From: Eubacterium sp. ER2
GTDB lineage: Bacteria > Bacillota > Clostridia > Lachnospirales > Lachnospiraceae
Assembly: GCF_000765215.1 (NCBI RefSeq)
Contig: NZ_JPJE01000027.1
Location: 1 to 64,000, forward strand
Reading direction: 5' to 3'
DNA length: 64,000 nt
The stretch's first letter is position 1. Each line of letters begins with the position of its first letter. This document shows, in pieces, positions 44,801 to 54,018 of this stretch. Made by a program: the position numbers and the translations under genes. The notes beneath the pieces were generated by a model that was not told where the DNA came from, made no database searches, and saw only the letters and a program-made list of their open reading frames with translations.

Positions 44801-47084
44801 CGAAGTCTATGCGGCAGAGGATATCTATACTGCCGATCATCAGGTAGATGCAGATGGACAGAGAACTCTGTATTTTGCAAAGGATGCACTGGTAGCAACC
44901 GTCACAACGGATGCAGATGGTTATGCAACCGTAAAGAATCTTCCACTTGGCAGATACTATGTCAAAGAGAAGAATGCACCGGACACTTATGTATTAAATA
45001 CTGTGCCGGAAAATGTCGAATTTGCTTATGCGGATCAGGATACTGCAGTGATCGAGAAAGAAATCTCTGTCACAGATGAACGACAGAAAGTGTCGATTAC
45101 TGTCGAAAAACAGGATGCTGAGACAGGCAATACAGTAGCCGGAGCAGTGTTCGGTATTTACAATGCAAAAGACATTCAGACGAAAGATGGAAAAGTGATC
45201 GTCAAAGCAGATACTCTTTTACAGGAAATGACTTCTGATGAAAAAGGTCAGGCAGCATGTACACTGGATCTTCCACTTGGAAGCTATTATGTAAAAGAAC
45301 TGAAAGCACCAGATGGATTCGTATCTTCGGATGAAGTACTGAGATTTGATGCTTCTTATCAGGGGCAGGATGTACAGACAGTAACATTAAAATCCCTAAA
45401 GAAGAACCAGCCGACAACTGTTGAGATCACAAAATCAGATGCAACAACCGGTGTAGAACTGGATGGAGCTTATCTGAAAGTAACGGATAAAGATGGAAAT
45501 GTAGTAGATAGCTGGACATCTTCCAAAGATGCACCACATGTGATCAAATATCTGAAAGTGGGTGAGACTTATACCCTACATGAAGAGTTTGCACCGCATG
45601 GTTATCTGGTAGCCAATGATGTGACATTCACAGTCAAAGATACCGGAGAGGTTCAGAAAGTGGAAATGAAGGACGAGGTACCGGTTGGTGAACTCATCAT
45701 CAACAAAAAGGGAGAATTCCTGGATTCTGTTACACTGGCCGATAAGGTCAAAGGTGTGGTGGAACACATTTTCAACTATGTAACCGGAAAGCTGACAGAT
45801 GTTACGTTTGAAGTCTATGCTGAGGAAGACATTAAGGCTGCCGATGGCGTCAGTGACGATTACTATAAAAAGGATGAACTGATCGCAACGATCAAGACAG
45901 ATGAAACCGGTATTGCAAAACTGGAAAATCTTCCACTTGGTAAATACTATGTGAAAGAAACAGGAACTGCTTACGGTCATGTACTGGATGGTGAGATCCG
46001 TCATGTAGATCTGACTTACGTGGATCAGGATACACCGGTTGTAGTCTATGACAAAGACTGGCAGAACAACCGTCAGAGAGTAGAAGTCAGTGTACTTAAG
46101 AAGGAAAAAGATTCTGACCGTACACTGGAAGGAGCTATCTTTGGATTATTTGCCAAAGAAGACATTAAGTCTGAGACAACTGGTAAAGTCCTGATCGAAG
46201 CCGATGAGATCATTGAACTGAAATCTACGGATGAAGAAGGAAAGATCACATTTGTTGCAGATCTTCCAATAGGAGCAACTTACTATGTAAAAGAGCTCTA
46301 TGCACCGGACGGATTTGTAACCAACGATGAAGAAAAGGAATTTACCTTTGAGTATGCAGGTGAGGAGCAGCCGACTGTAACCTATGATTTTACCTTTGAA
46401 AATCAGCCAACTGTTGTAGAATTTACCAAATCCAGTCTGACAACCGGAAAAGAACTTCCAGGATGTAAGCTGAAAGTGGTAGATGCTGATGGAAATATCG
46501 TGGATGAATGGACTTCCGGTAAAGAAGCACATGTGATCCGTGAGCTGACTGTCGGAAAAGAATACACACTGGTTGAAACAAAACCGGCCGATGGTTATGT
46601 GACAGCTGAAAGCATGAAATTCACGATCAAAGATACTGGCGATGTGCAGAAAGTCGAGATGAAGGATGATGTGACGAAGGTGAAAATCTCCAAACAGGAT
46701 ATCGCCGGAAAAGAACTTCCAGGAGCAAAACTCACAATCCTTGATCAGGATGGAAAAGTTGTCGAAAGCTGGACCAGTACAGAGAAAGCACATTATATCG
46801 AAATGCTTCCGATCGGAAAATACACTCTCCGTGAAGAAACAGCACCGGATGGCTATCTGGTTGCAAAAGATGTGGAATTCGAAGTAAAGGATACTAGTGA
46901 AGTACAGCATGTAACCATGGTAGATGAGGAAAAACCGGCAGAAAAGACACCGGATGGTGGAAAACCTGTCAGTGATTCACCAAAGACTGGGGATAACACC
47001 AATCTGTGGCTGTGGTTTATACTTCTCGGCATTGGTGCGACTGGTACAGGAGCCCTTGCATTTATGAGAAAAAAGAAACACTAA
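41823..47084 (+). CDS. Sortase-anchored surface adhesin with about eleven CnaB/SpaA repeats
   Basis: 1753 residues. The signal peptide (1-32) ends at AYA. An acidic Ser/Glu/Asp stretch (about 140-190) and a thioester-domain-like region (about 245-500) follow, with YCVEP and ITHLAAAYANG. Then come some eleven prealbumin-like repeats between about 515 and 1690, each with a KK/KQD strand and a YYVKE-type strand that could form isopeptide bonds. The C-terminus is SPKTGD, a membrane helix and RKKKH, a variant LPXTG signal. It probably helps mating-cell contact or host attachment. It opens the transfer region and has its own terminator. Confidence 0.92.
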   Translation: MNVKKKARRVMSGLLTAVTVLSTVLSPAVAYASDDAGSVKKIPYYEEIKDQLDEDEVVTAKDYEIKVGDNFDVKSDYTGLTIQDDSKVKVTFQEAKDTDGNDFSTDYANSYKAVYYVEPQTTDHPTYQINRKIVVKEADQQKDSQSESSSDQDAGSSDETETEDSEAGSSTEETGDAKTESKTELTEKEFDAEIEATENQETVDPETGITLSEVMQEAVDQEVALADLEAGESITFDMPMMLASGETGTKSVTVTAGSWYYYADYGLGSYLTCPYYVKWGSINATAYCVEPSKKGPGNGTYTIQKLADGKTLAKVCYYGTKASDENDFFDEKHPDFPAGKRFIITHLAAAYANGSSDWASGTNATGKNLAMELYNYCVNMPDIPSVDMSFSESNVKAYVEGNSQRTSVITFKADKLQTITFKLPSGVKLVNVTTGKTSAAGASVEISGGTQFYLTASLDQAESVSATFPSRMKGSIDKEYSAYKIVTGSGTQDLALVFGEGVGNEKYVDFKVTWTKECKVSIVKKDQDTGNALAGAVYGIYSDAACTKLIAEMPATDQNGASQLTMEKTQEVVYLKEISVPTGYQIDTKSYNVTLAIGKTTTKNVTDKRVNAKFNIAKQDAETGNEAQGDATLEGAVYGLYAREDIVHPDGRTGTIYKKDTLITSLTTDKNGEASVSDLYLGKYYLKELSAPVGYVLDPTEHDVDCTYEGATVPTVERTSVCKETVIKQPFQIIKAANNGKTDADLLQGVGFSAWLVSDLKVKADGSYDFDSARPVVLTADGQTEMFTDEKGYAKSIPLPYGTYVVRETTSKHNYAPVDDFVVKITENHPDTPQTWRVLLDKEFKAKLKIIKKDAETQKSVLLANTEFKVYDLDNQKYVEQTTSYPKPTVHKSYFTNEEGYLVLPKNLKPGNYRIEEVTAPDGYTISKNYVTVAVDTDTAYLTDPVTGDAVIDVEYTNAPVKGQLKIYKQGEVLKGFDKDFQYEMAGLAGAEFEVYAAEDIYTADHQVDADGQRTLYFAKDALVATVTTDADGYATVKNLPLGRYYVKEKNAPDTYVLNTVPENVEFAYADQDTAVIEKEISVTDERQKVSITVEKQDAETGNTVAGAVFGIYNAKDIQTKDGKVIVKADTLLQEMTSDEKGQAACTLDLPLGSYYVKELKAPDGFVSSDEVLRFDASYQGQDVQTVTLKSLKKNQPTTVEITKSDATTGVELDGAYLKVTDKDGNVVDSWTSSKDAPHVIKYLKVGETYTLHEEFAPHGYLVANDVTFTVKDTGEVQKVEMKDEVPVGELIINKKGEFLDSVTLADKVKGVVEHIFNYVTGKLTDVTFEVYAEEDIKAADGVSDDYYKKDELIATIKTDETGIAKLENLPLGKYYVKETGTAYGHVLDGEIRHVDLTYVDQDTPVVVYDKDWQNNRQRVEVSVLKKEKDSDRTLEGAIFGLFAKEDIKSETTGKVLIEADEIIELKSTDEEGKITFVADLPIGATYYVKELYAPDGFVTNDEEKEFTFEYAGEEQPTVTYDFTFENQPTVVEFTKSSLTTGKELPGCKLKVVDADGNIVDEWTSGKEAHVIRELTVGKEYTLVETKPADGYVTAESMKFTIKDTGDVQKVEMKDDVTKVKISKQDIAGKELPGAKLTILDQDGKVVESWTSTEKAHYIEMLPIGKYTLREETAPDGYLVAKDVEFEVKDTSEVQHVTMVDEEKPAEKTPDGGKPVSDSPKTGDNTNLWLWFILLGIGATGTGALAFMRKKKH

Positions 47085-47097
47085 TCAAATAAGAATG

Positions 47098-47138
47098 AGC
47101 GTTCATGGAAACCGAAAGGAATCTGTGGACGCTTTTTT
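47098..47138 (+). terminator. Terminator after the adhesin gene
   Basis: AGCGTTCA (47098-47105) pairs with TGGACGCT (47126-47133), one G-T wobble, followed by TTTTTT. It may partly insulate adhesin expression from the transfer genes behind it. Confidence 0.75.
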
Positions 47139-47152
47139 AGATGGGAGAAACC

Positions 47153-47299
47153 ATGAGAAATATCATTATTTTTGTTGCTCTTCTGGGAGCAGCGGCAATA
47201 TTTACAGTTTTGTATTGTCTCATTGCTGCCGGAAGTCAGGCAGAGAAAAAACTGACAGAAATCATGAGAAAAGAGGAAGAACAGAATGAAGACAAATAA
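47153..47299 (+). CDS. Small single-pass membrane protein
   Basis: 48 residues: MRNIIIFVALLGAAAIFTVL forms a membrane helix, followed by a charged Lys/Glu tail. GGGAG at 47143-47147 supports the ATG at 47153. It overlaps the next gene by 14 bases. Function unknown; membrane position and context suggest a transfer-channel accessory. Confidence 0.6.
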   Translation: MRNIIIFVALLGAAAIFTVLYCLIAAGSQAEKKLTEIMRKEEEQNEDK

Positions 47300-47564
47300 A
47301 GATCTAATTATAGAACCAAATGCAGCTATTGAGGGAAGAAAGTACAGCGAAGAAAAGCCATGGTCCTGCAAGTACTGTTACTGGTGGGAAGGTAAAAAGA
47401 AAGGCTGTAGCTTGAAACAGTGCCACTATCTGCTTTCGGAAAAGAAAAAAGCAGTAAAAACGACACCATGTGGTGGCTGTCCGTATGGAAAACATGTTCC
47501 ATGCATCGGATATTGTATTGCCCGTCTTCATTCTGAAATGAAAGGAAAGAAAGGACGTGGGTAA
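47286..47564 (+). CDS. Cysteine-rich ICE protein
   Basis: 92 residues with nine cysteines in CKYCYWW, GCSLKQCHY, CGGCPYG and CIGYC, probably binding zinc or a cluster. GAGGAAGAAC precedes the ATG. It overlaps the membrane-protein gene and directly abuts PcfB. Similar proteins occur at this place in Tn1549-like elements; the function is unknown. Confidence 0.65.
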   Translation: MKTNKDLIIEPNAAIEGRKYSEEKPWSCKYCYWWEGKKKGCSLKQCHYLLSEKKKAVKTTPCGGCPYGKHVPCIGYCIARLHSEMKGKKGRG

Positions 47565-48128
47565 TTGCAGGAAGAAGTAAATCAGAAAGTGATCAGCCTG
47601 AGCATCCAGGGAGTCAAGATCACTGCCAGTGTGCTAAAAGCAGCCATTCGGAAGTTCCTGGAAATGGACAACCGGAGGAAACAGAAAGCAACGCAGGTGA
47701 AAATGGCTGAAAAGACCGGACGGGCCCAGGAGAAAGGAAGGGAAAAAGCCCGAAAAAAGATTGAAAAGAAAAAGCCACATGGAAAGCAGACCATCAAGCA
47801 GCTGAATGCACAGGGAGTACAGCTTTCCAACATAAAGATCACAGATGAAAATATCAAATCCTTTGACCGTGTGGCAAGAAAGTACGGGATTGATTACAGC
47901 CTGAAAAAAGAAGTCGGTGCGGATCCACCAAAATATCTGGTCTTCTTTAAGGCTAAAGATGTGGATGTGATGACAGCGGCTTTCCGGGAATATGCCGGAG
48001 TAGAACTGAAAAAGAAACAGGTGAAGAAACCATCTGTCAGAAAGAAACTGCAGAAATCTGTAGAAAGAAAAGCAAAGCACCGCCAGCGTGTGAAGCAGAG
48101 ACAAAAATCCAGAGGTCAGGAACGATGA
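47565..48128 (+). CDS. PcfB-family conjugation protein
   Basis: 187 residues. The N-terminal GVKITASVLKAAIRKFL and central QLSNIKITDENIKSFDRVAR fit the PcfB/DUF3801 family, which links the relaxosome to the coupling protein. The rest is strongly basic, suited to DNA or nucleoprotein contact. It starts with TTG at 47565 immediately after the previous stop and overlaps virD4 by 4 bases. Confidence 0.85.
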   Translation: MQEEVNQKVISLSIQGVKITASVLKAAIRKFLEMDNRRKQKATQVKMAEKTGRAQEKGREKARKKIEKKKPHGKQTIKQLNAQGVQLSNIKITDENIKSFDRVARKYGIDYSLKKEVGADPPKYLVFFKAKDVDVMTAAFREYAGVELKKKQVKKPSVRKKLQKSVERKAKHRQRVKQRQKSRGQER

Positions 48129-49948
48129 TGCGGGAGAAATTACAGAAGGTCCAGATCAAACGGCTGGTGATCTTAAATCTCCCATATTTCTTTATCTTCT
48201 ATGTAGCAGATAAAGGATCCTGGCTGTACCGACATTGCCTGGGAGAAAGCATGGTCCAGAGACTTGGCGTGATGTTAGTCAATTTCCGACTGGCATTTTT
48301 AAGCTGGCTGCCAAGTATCGCTTTGCAGGATCTTACGGTAGGTGTTCTGGTTGCAGGTGCATTAAAACTGGTGGTCTACTATCGTTCTAAAAATGCAAAG
48401 AAGTTCCGGCAGGGTGTGGAGTATGGATCCGCAAGATGGGGAAATAGAAAAGATATCGAACCCTTCATGGATCCGGTCTTTGAAAACAATGTCATCCTCA
48501 CAGAAACGGAACGTCTGACCATGAACAGCCGGCCAAAAGCCCCAAAGTATGCCAGAAATAAAAATGTGATCGTCATCGGTGGTTCCGGATCCGGTAAGAC
48601 AAGATTCTATGTGAAGCCCAATCTTATGCAGATGACGGACCACGTATCCTATGTGGTCACTGATCCAAAGGGTACGATCATCGTTGAATGCGGGAAGATG
48701 CTGGTAAATGGAGGATACCGGATCAAGGTATTAAATACGATCAACTTTAAAAAGTCCATGCATTATAATCCGTTCCATTATATCCGGAGTGAAAAAGACA
48801 TCTTAAAGCTGGTCAATACCATTATCGCAAATACCAAGGGTGAGGGCGAAAAATCAACGGAAGATTTCTGGGTCAAGGCCGAGCGTCTTTTGTATTCTGC
48901 ACTGATCGGATACATCTGGTATGAGGCACCGGAGGAAGAACAGAACTTTTCTACTTTGCTGGAATTTATCAACGCCAGTGAGACCAGGGAGGATGATGAA
49001 GAATTTAAAAATGCAGTGGATGAATTGTTTGAAGAACTGGAAGCAGAAAATCCGGAACACTTTGCAGTAAGGCAATATCGCAAGTACAAGCTTGCTGCCG
49101 GCAAAACTGCGAAGTCGATTTTGATTTCCTGTGGTGCCAGACTTGCACCATTTGACATTCAGGAACTAAGAGAAATCATGTCATATGACGAAATGGAACT
49201 GGATATGATCGGTGATCAGAGAACAGCTATGTTTGTCATCATCAGCGATACAGATGACACATTCAACTTTGTGGTAGCAATCATGTACACCCAGCTCTTT
49301 AACCTGCTTTGTGATAAAGCGGATGATGAGCATGGAGGCCGACTTCCCTATCATGTACGGCTGCTTCTTGATGAGTTCAGCAATATCGGACAGATTCCAA
49401 AATTCGACAAGTTGATTGCTACGATCCGAAGCAGGGAAATCTCCGCTTCTATCATTCTGCAGTCACAATCTCAGCTGAAAACCATCTATAAGGATGCTGC
49501 AGAGACGATCACAGGTAACTGTGACACTGTTCTTTTCCTTGGTGGAAAGGAAAGTTCCACACTGAAAGAAATATCAGAAACTCTGGGAAGGGAAACCATT
49601 GATCTTTACAACACATCAGACACCAGAGGCAGCAACCGGTCCTATGGACTGAACTATCAAAAGACAGGAAAAGAACTGATGAGTAGAGATGAGCTGGCGG
49701 TCATGGATGGAGAAAAATGTATCTTACAGCTTCGAGGAGTCCGGCCGTTTTTAAGCAACAAATATGACATCACAAAGCACAAACGGTACAAGGAACTTGC
49801 CGATTTCAATAAGAATAATGCGTTTGATGTCGAAAAGTATCTGGCACACCGACTGGTGCTGTCGGAAGATACAGAATTTGAAATGTATGAAGTAACTGTA
49901 ACCCAAGAAGACGTATCAGTGATTGAAGCTGAGGAAGGTGAGGACTGA
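48125..49948 (+). CDS. VirD4-like coupling ATPase (CD1115 family)
   Basis: 607 residues. Two or three N-terminal membrane segments precede the ATPase domain, with Walker A IGGSGSGKTRF (Lys about 158) and Walker B VRLLLDEFSNIG (about 415). It is the type IV coupling protein that brings the relaxase-DNA complex to the secretion channel and drives transfer. The acidic C-terminus probably contacts relaxosome proteins. The ATG overlaps pcfB by 4 bases. Confidence 0.95.
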   Translation: MMREKLQKVQIKRLVILNLPYFFIFYVADKGSWLYRHCLGESMVQRLGVMLVNFRLAFLSWLPSIALQDLTVGVLVAGALKLVVYYRSKNAKKFRQGVEYGSARWGNRKDIEPFMDPVFENNVILTETERLTMNSRPKAPKYARNKNVIVIGGSGSGKTRFYVKPNLMQMTDHVSYVVTDPKGTIIVECGKMLVNGGYRIKVLNTINFKKSMHYNPFHYIRSEKDILKLVNTIIANTKGEGEKSTEDFWVKAERLLYSALIGYIWYEAPEEEQNFSTLLEFINASETREDDEEFKNAVDELFEELEAENPEHFAVRQYRKYKLAAGKTAKSILISCGARLAPFDIQELREIMSYDEMELDMIGDQRTAMFVIISDTDDTFNFVVAIMYTQLFNLLCDKADDEHGGRLPYHVRLLLDEFSNIGQIPKFDKLIATIRSREISASIILQSQSQLKTIYKDAAETITGNCDTVLFLGGKESSTLKEISETLGRETIDLYNTSDTRGSNRSYGLNYQKTGKELMSRDELAVMDGEKCILQLRGVRPFLSNKYDITKHKRYKELADFNKNNAFDVEKYLAHRLVLSEDTEFEMYEVTVTQEDVSVIEAEEGED

Positions 49949-50029
49949 TATGAAAGAAAGAATTCGAGCACCCTGCTACTACTGATAAGGGTACAAAAAG
50001 GTCTGAATAAAAGGGAAAGGAGTAGAGCC

Positions 50030-50060
50030 AAACGCTTACAGACCATAAGAAAAAGCGTTT
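50030..50060 (+). promoter_or_regulatory. Hairpin between ribosome-binding site and start of the Maff2 gene
   Basis: AAACGCTT (50030-50037) pairs exactly with AAGCGTTT (50053-50060). AAAGGAG lies upstream of the stem (50016-50022) and the conserved start (50077) downstream, so folding shortens the distance between them. Confidence 0.5.
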
Positions 50061-50076
50061 GTTCATACATTTGATT

Positions 50077-50292
50077 ATGGCTTTTTTTAGCAGTGCAATC
50101 AATATCCTTCAGACACTGGTCGTTGCAATCGGTGCCGGTCTTGGTGTCTGGGGCGTAATCAACCTGATGGAAGGTTATGGAAACGACAACCCGGGTGCAA
50201 AATCCCAGGGAATTAAGCAGCTGATGAGCGGTGGTGGTGTTATCCTGATCGGAACACAACTGATCCCGCTTCTGAGTGGATTATTTGGTTAA
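50077..50292 (+). CDS. Maff2-family membrane protein
   Basis: 71 residues starting MAFFSSAINILQTL, the usual N-terminus of Maff2 proteins of Tn1549-like ICEs. Two hydrophobic segments flank GYGNDNPGAKSQGIKQLM. By size, number of membrane helices and place before VirB6 it resembles a VirB2/VirB3-like channel component. TTG codons at 50059 and 50071 are less likely starts. Confidence 0.85.
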   Translation: MAFFSSAINILQTLVVAIGAGLGVWGVINLMEGYGNDNPGAKSQGIKQLMSGGGVILIGTQLIPLLSGLFG

Positions 50293-50311
50293 GAGAAAGG
50301 AGTAGAGATCC

Positions 50312-51184
50312 ATGTTCAGTCAGATTTTTGATGCGATTGAGGAATGGATGAGGGAACTCTTAACCGGGATGATCACTTCCAACTTGGACACGATGTTTAC
50401 TGATGTCAATCAAAAGACTGGTGAGATCGCTACCCAGGTTGGACAGACCCCGCAAGGGTGGAACGGCAGCATATTCAGTATGATCCGGAACTTATCGGAT
50501 TCCGTGATCATGCCGATCGCAGGTATTATTATCACACTCGTACTCTGCTACGAATTGATTTCTATGCTGACCGAGCGCAACAACATGCATGATATTGATA
50601 CCTGGATGTTTTTCAAGTACTTCGTAAAAATGTGGATCGCTGTATATCTGGTGAGTAACACATTTACGATCACAATGGCGGTATTCGATGTGGGCCAGCA
50701 CGTAGTTAATTCTGCGGCCGGTGTTATCACAGGAAGTACCGCCATTGATATTTCTTCGGCATTGACGGATCTTTCCGCAACACTGGAAAGTATGGAAATC
50801 GGAGAACTTGTTGTATTGGCGCTGGAAACCCTTATCGCCGGCTTCTGTATGAGAATCCTGTCTGTACTAATCACAGTGATCATGTATGGACGTATGATAG
50901 AGATTTACCTATATACCTCAGTTGCGCCGATTCCATTCGCAACTATGAGTAACAGAGAATGGGGACAGATCGGCACGAATTATTTCAGAGGACTCTTTGC
51001 CCTGGCTTTCCAGGCATTTCTGATGATGGTATGCGTTGCAATCTATGCAGTGCTTGTTGCAGGTATCCAGTATTCAGATAATCTGAGTTCTTCATTATTT
51101 GGCGTTATGGCTTACACAGTGATCTTATGTTACAGCCTCTTTAAGACGGCATCCTTAAGTAAGTCGATATTTAACGCGCACTAA
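50312..51184 (+). CDS. VirB6/TrbL-like channel protein (CD1112 family)
   Basis: 290 residues with five or six membrane segments after an amphipathic N-terminus. The family is the polytopic inner channel of type IV secretion. AAAGGAG precedes the ATG. It lies between Maff2 and PrgI in the conserved order Maff2-VirB6-PrgI-VirB4. Confidence 0.88.
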   Translation: MFSQIFDAIEEWMRELLTGMITSNLDTMFTDVNQKTGEIATQVGQTPQGWNGSIFSMIRNLSDSVIMPIAGIIITLVLCYELISMLTERNNMHDIDTWMFFKYFVKMWIAVYLVSNTFTITMAVFDVGQHVVNSAAGVITGSTAIDISSALTDLSATLESMEIGELVVLALETLIAGFCMRILSVLITVIMYGRMIEIYLYTSVAPIPFATMSNREWGQIGTNYFRGLFALAFQAFLMMVCVAIYAVLVAGIQYSDNLSSSLFGVMAYTVILCYSLFKTASLSKSIFNAH

Positions 51185-51206
51185 ATTACAGGAAGGAGTG
51201 AAAATC

Positions 51207-51596
51207 ATGGCATATGTCAGCGTACCGAAAGATTTAACAAAGGTAAAGAATAAAGTAGCATTTAACCTGACCAAAAGACAGCTAATCTGTATCGGGATAG
51301 GTGCTGCAATGGGAATTCCAAGCTATTTCCTCTTGCGTAATGTGATGGGAAACAGTAATGCAGCAACGGTCATGGTGCTTTTGATGTTACCGGCATTTTT
51401 ATTTGCCATGTACGAAAAAGACGGGATGCATCTGGAAGATGTTCTGATGCATATGATCCGGGTGAAGTTTCTTCGTCCACCCGTTAGAAAATATGAAACT
51501 GAAAACTATTATGAGACAGATCCGGAACAGATCAAGCAGTCTCCGGATACAGGAAAACTGAAAGGAGGAAAAACGGTTGCGAAAAAAGAAAAATAA
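51207..51596 (+). CDS. PrgI-family protein (VirB3-like)
   Basis: 129 residues. MAYVSVPKDLTKVKNKVAFN followed by two close membrane helices and a soluble tail is the PrgI pattern. GAAGGAG fits the ATG at 51207; the GTG at 51198 overlaps that region. It is a membrane partner of the VirB4 ATPase and overlaps virB4 by 20 bases. Confidence 0.88.
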   Translation: MAYVSVPKDLTKVKNKVAFNLTKRQLICIGIGAAMGIPSYFLLRNVMGNSNAATVMVLLMLPAFLFAMYEKDGMHLEDVLMHMIRVKFLRPPVRKYETENYYETDPEQIKQSPDTGKLKGGKTVAKKEK

Positions 51597-54018
51597 GAAA
51601 ACTGTCGCAGATACCGGATACAAAAAAGTAGACAGAAAAGAGAAAAAGAAAAAGGAAAAGCAGGAGGAAAAACGCAGGCAGAAAAAACTGTCTGTTCAGC
51701 AGTCGATCGCTTATAAGGAAATGGGAAGAGATGGAATCTGCAGGGTACAGGGAAAAACGTATTCTAAGTGCATCCGCTTCTATGACATCAACTACCAGCT
51801 GGCTCAGAACGAAGATAAAAATGCAATCTTTGAAAACTGGTGTGATTTCCTCAATTACTTTGATGCCAGTATCCATTTTCAGCTGAGCTTTATCAACCAT
51901 AAGAGCAGCATGAAGGAGTTTGAGCAGGTCATCCGGATCCGACCACAGGAGGATGCTTTTGATGATGTCCGTATGGAATACGCAAAGATGTTGAAACAGC
52001 AGCTGGCAAAAGGAAACAACGGTCTGGTGAAGTCAAAATATATCACCTTTTCCATCGAAGCGGATAATATCCGGGAAGCAAAGCCAAAGCTGGAACGTAT
52101 TGAATCAGATATCCTGAACAACTTCAAGATCCTTGGAGTTCCAGCCTATCCATTGAATGGAGTGGAAAGATTGCAGATTTTGTATGAGACTTTCAATCCG
52201 GATATCATGACAGACTTCCAGTTTGATTATGGTTCCATGATCCGTACTGGACTCAATACCAAAGATTATGTGGCACCGACCAGTTTTGTATTCAAGGACA
52301 GAAATACATTCCGTATGGGAAATACCATCGGAGCAGTCTCTTATTTACAGATCCTGGCACCAGAGCTTACAGATAAAATGCTGGCAGAATTTCTGGATAT
52401 TGATAAGAATCTCATCGTCAACCTGCATGTCCAGTCTGTGGATCAGATGAAGGCAATCAAGCTGGTAAAAAGCAAAGTGACGGATATCAACCGTATGAAA
52501 ATCGAAGAACAGAAAAAAGCAGTCCGGGCCGGATACGATATGGATATCATTCCATCGGATCTGAACACGTATGGCGGAGAAGCTAAGCGTCTGTTAGAAG
52601 ACCTGCAGTCACGAAATGAGCGTATGTTCCTTGTAACAGCGCTCTTTTTAAATACTGCAAAGACAAAACAGGCACTGGATAATGCCATCTTCCAGACGGC
52701 CGGTATTGCACAGAAATATAACTGTGTGCTGAAACGTCTGGATTATCAGCAGGAAGAAGGATTGATGAGCAGTGTTCCGTTGGGAGTAAATCATATCCCA
52801 ATCAAGCGGGCTCTTACGACTACCAGTACAGCAATCTTTGTTCCGTTTACGACACAGGAACTTTTTATGGCAGGAGAATCCCTGTATTACGGATTAAATG
52901 CACTCAGCAACAACATGATTATGGTGGATCGTAAAAAGCTGAAAAACCCGAATGGACTAATCCTTGGTACACCTGGATCCGGTAAATCCTTTGCTGCAAA
53001 AAGAGAAATCACCAACGCTTTCTTTGTTACGAAGGATGACATTATCATCGGAGATCCGGAGGGAGAGTATTATCCACTGGTCCATGCACTTGGCGGACAG
53101 GTAGTACACATTTCACCGACCAGTAAGGATTATATCAATCCGATGGATATCAATATGGATTATTCCGATGATGACAATCCACTTGGTGTAAAATCCGATT
53201 TTGTCCTGTCCTTATGTGAGCTGATCATGGGAAGCAGGGATGGTATTGAAGCAGAGGAAAAATCAGTAATCGACCGTTGTCTTCCACTGGTGTATCAGAA
53301 GTACTTTGCAGATCCAAAACCGGAAAATATGCCGGTCCTTGGTGACCTGTATGATTGCCTCAGAAAGCAGAAAGAACCCCAGGCCCAGAGAATTGCAACA
53401 GCACTGGAAATCTATGTAAATGGATCACTGAAAGTATTCAACCATAGAACCAATGTGGAACTGAATAACCGTATTGTCTGCTTTGATATTAAGGAACTTG
53501 GAAAGCAGCTGAAGAAAATCGGAATGCTCATCGTCCAGGATCAGGTATGGAACAGAGTTACGATCAACCGTGGCATCAAATCTACCAGGTACTATATCGA
53601 TGAATTCCACCTTCTGCTCAAAGAAGAACAGACAGCAGCTTATTCTGTAGAAATCTGGAAGAGATTCAGAAAATGGGGTGGTATTCCAAGTGGTATCACC
53701 CAGAATATCAAAGATCTTCTTGCCAGCAGGGAAATTGAAAATATCTTTGAGAACAGTGATTTTATCCTGATGCTGAACCAGGCTGCAGGTGACAGACAGA
53801 TCCTCGCAAAACAGTTGAATATTTCCCCATATCAGTTGTCTTATGTGACGAATTCCAGGGAAGGAGAAGGACTTCTTTTCTATGGAACAACAATTATTCC
53901 ATTTAAGGACAAGTTCGATAAGAACTTGAAGCTGTACAGTTTGATGACTACAAAACCGGAAGAAGTTGAAAAACGAGAGAAAGAAATGGAGGCGGAAAAG
54001 CATGAAGGAAATCGATAA
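51577..54018 (+). CDS. VirB4-like transfer ATPase (CD1110 family)
   Basis: 813 residues, starting with TTG at 51577 after AAAGGAGG. A very basic first 45 residues precede the VirB4 N-domain. The C-terminal ATPase has Walker A LGTPGSGKSFAAK (about residue 467) and Walker B RYYIDEFHLLL (about 672). It powers assembly and function of the conjugation channel. It overlaps both neighbours (20 and 17 bases), showing tight coupling. Confidence 0.95.
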   Translation: MRKKKNKKTVADTGYKKVDRKEKKKKEKQEEKRRQKKLSVQQSIAYKEMGRDGICRVQGKTYSKCIRFYDINYQLAQNEDKNAIFENWCDFLNYFDASIHFQLSFINHKSSMKEFEQVIRIRPQEDAFDDVRMEYAKMLKQQLAKGNNGLVKSKYITFSIEADNIREAKPKLERIESDILNNFKILGVPAYPLNGVERLQILYETFNPDIMTDFQFDYGSMIRTGLNTKDYVAPTSFVFKDRNTFRMGNTIGAVSYLQILAPELTDKMLAEFLDIDKNLIVNLHVQSVDQMKAIKLVKSKVTDINRMKIEEQKKAVRAGYDMDIIPSDLNTYGGEAKRLLEDLQSRNERMFLVTALFLNTAKTKQALDNAIFQTAGIAQKYNCVLKRLDYQQEEGLMSSVPLGVNHIPIKRALTTTSTAIFVPFTTQELFMAGESLYYGLNALSNNMIMVDRKKLKNPNGLILGTPGSGKSFAAKREITNAFFVTKDDIIIGDPEGEYYPLVHALGGQVVHISPTSKDYINPMDINMDYSDDDNPLGVKSDFVLSLCELIMGSRDGIEAEEKSVIDRCLPLVYQKYFADPKPENMPVLGDLYDCLRKQKEPQAQRIATALEIYVNGSLKVFNHRTNVELNNRIVCFDIKELGKQLKKIGMLIVQDQVWNRVTINRGIKSTRYYIDEFHLLLKEEQTAAYSVEIWKRFRKWGGIPSGITQNIKDLLASREIENIFENSDFILMLNQAAGDRQILAKQLNISPYQLSYVTNSREGEGLLFYGTTIIPFKDKFDKNLKLYSLMTTKPEEVEKREKEMEAEKHEGNR

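Noticed and set aside
49950-49985. Eleven-codon frame (MKERIRAPCYY) just after virD4
   Set aside because: It has a passable upstream site but is too short to support as a gene without conservation data.
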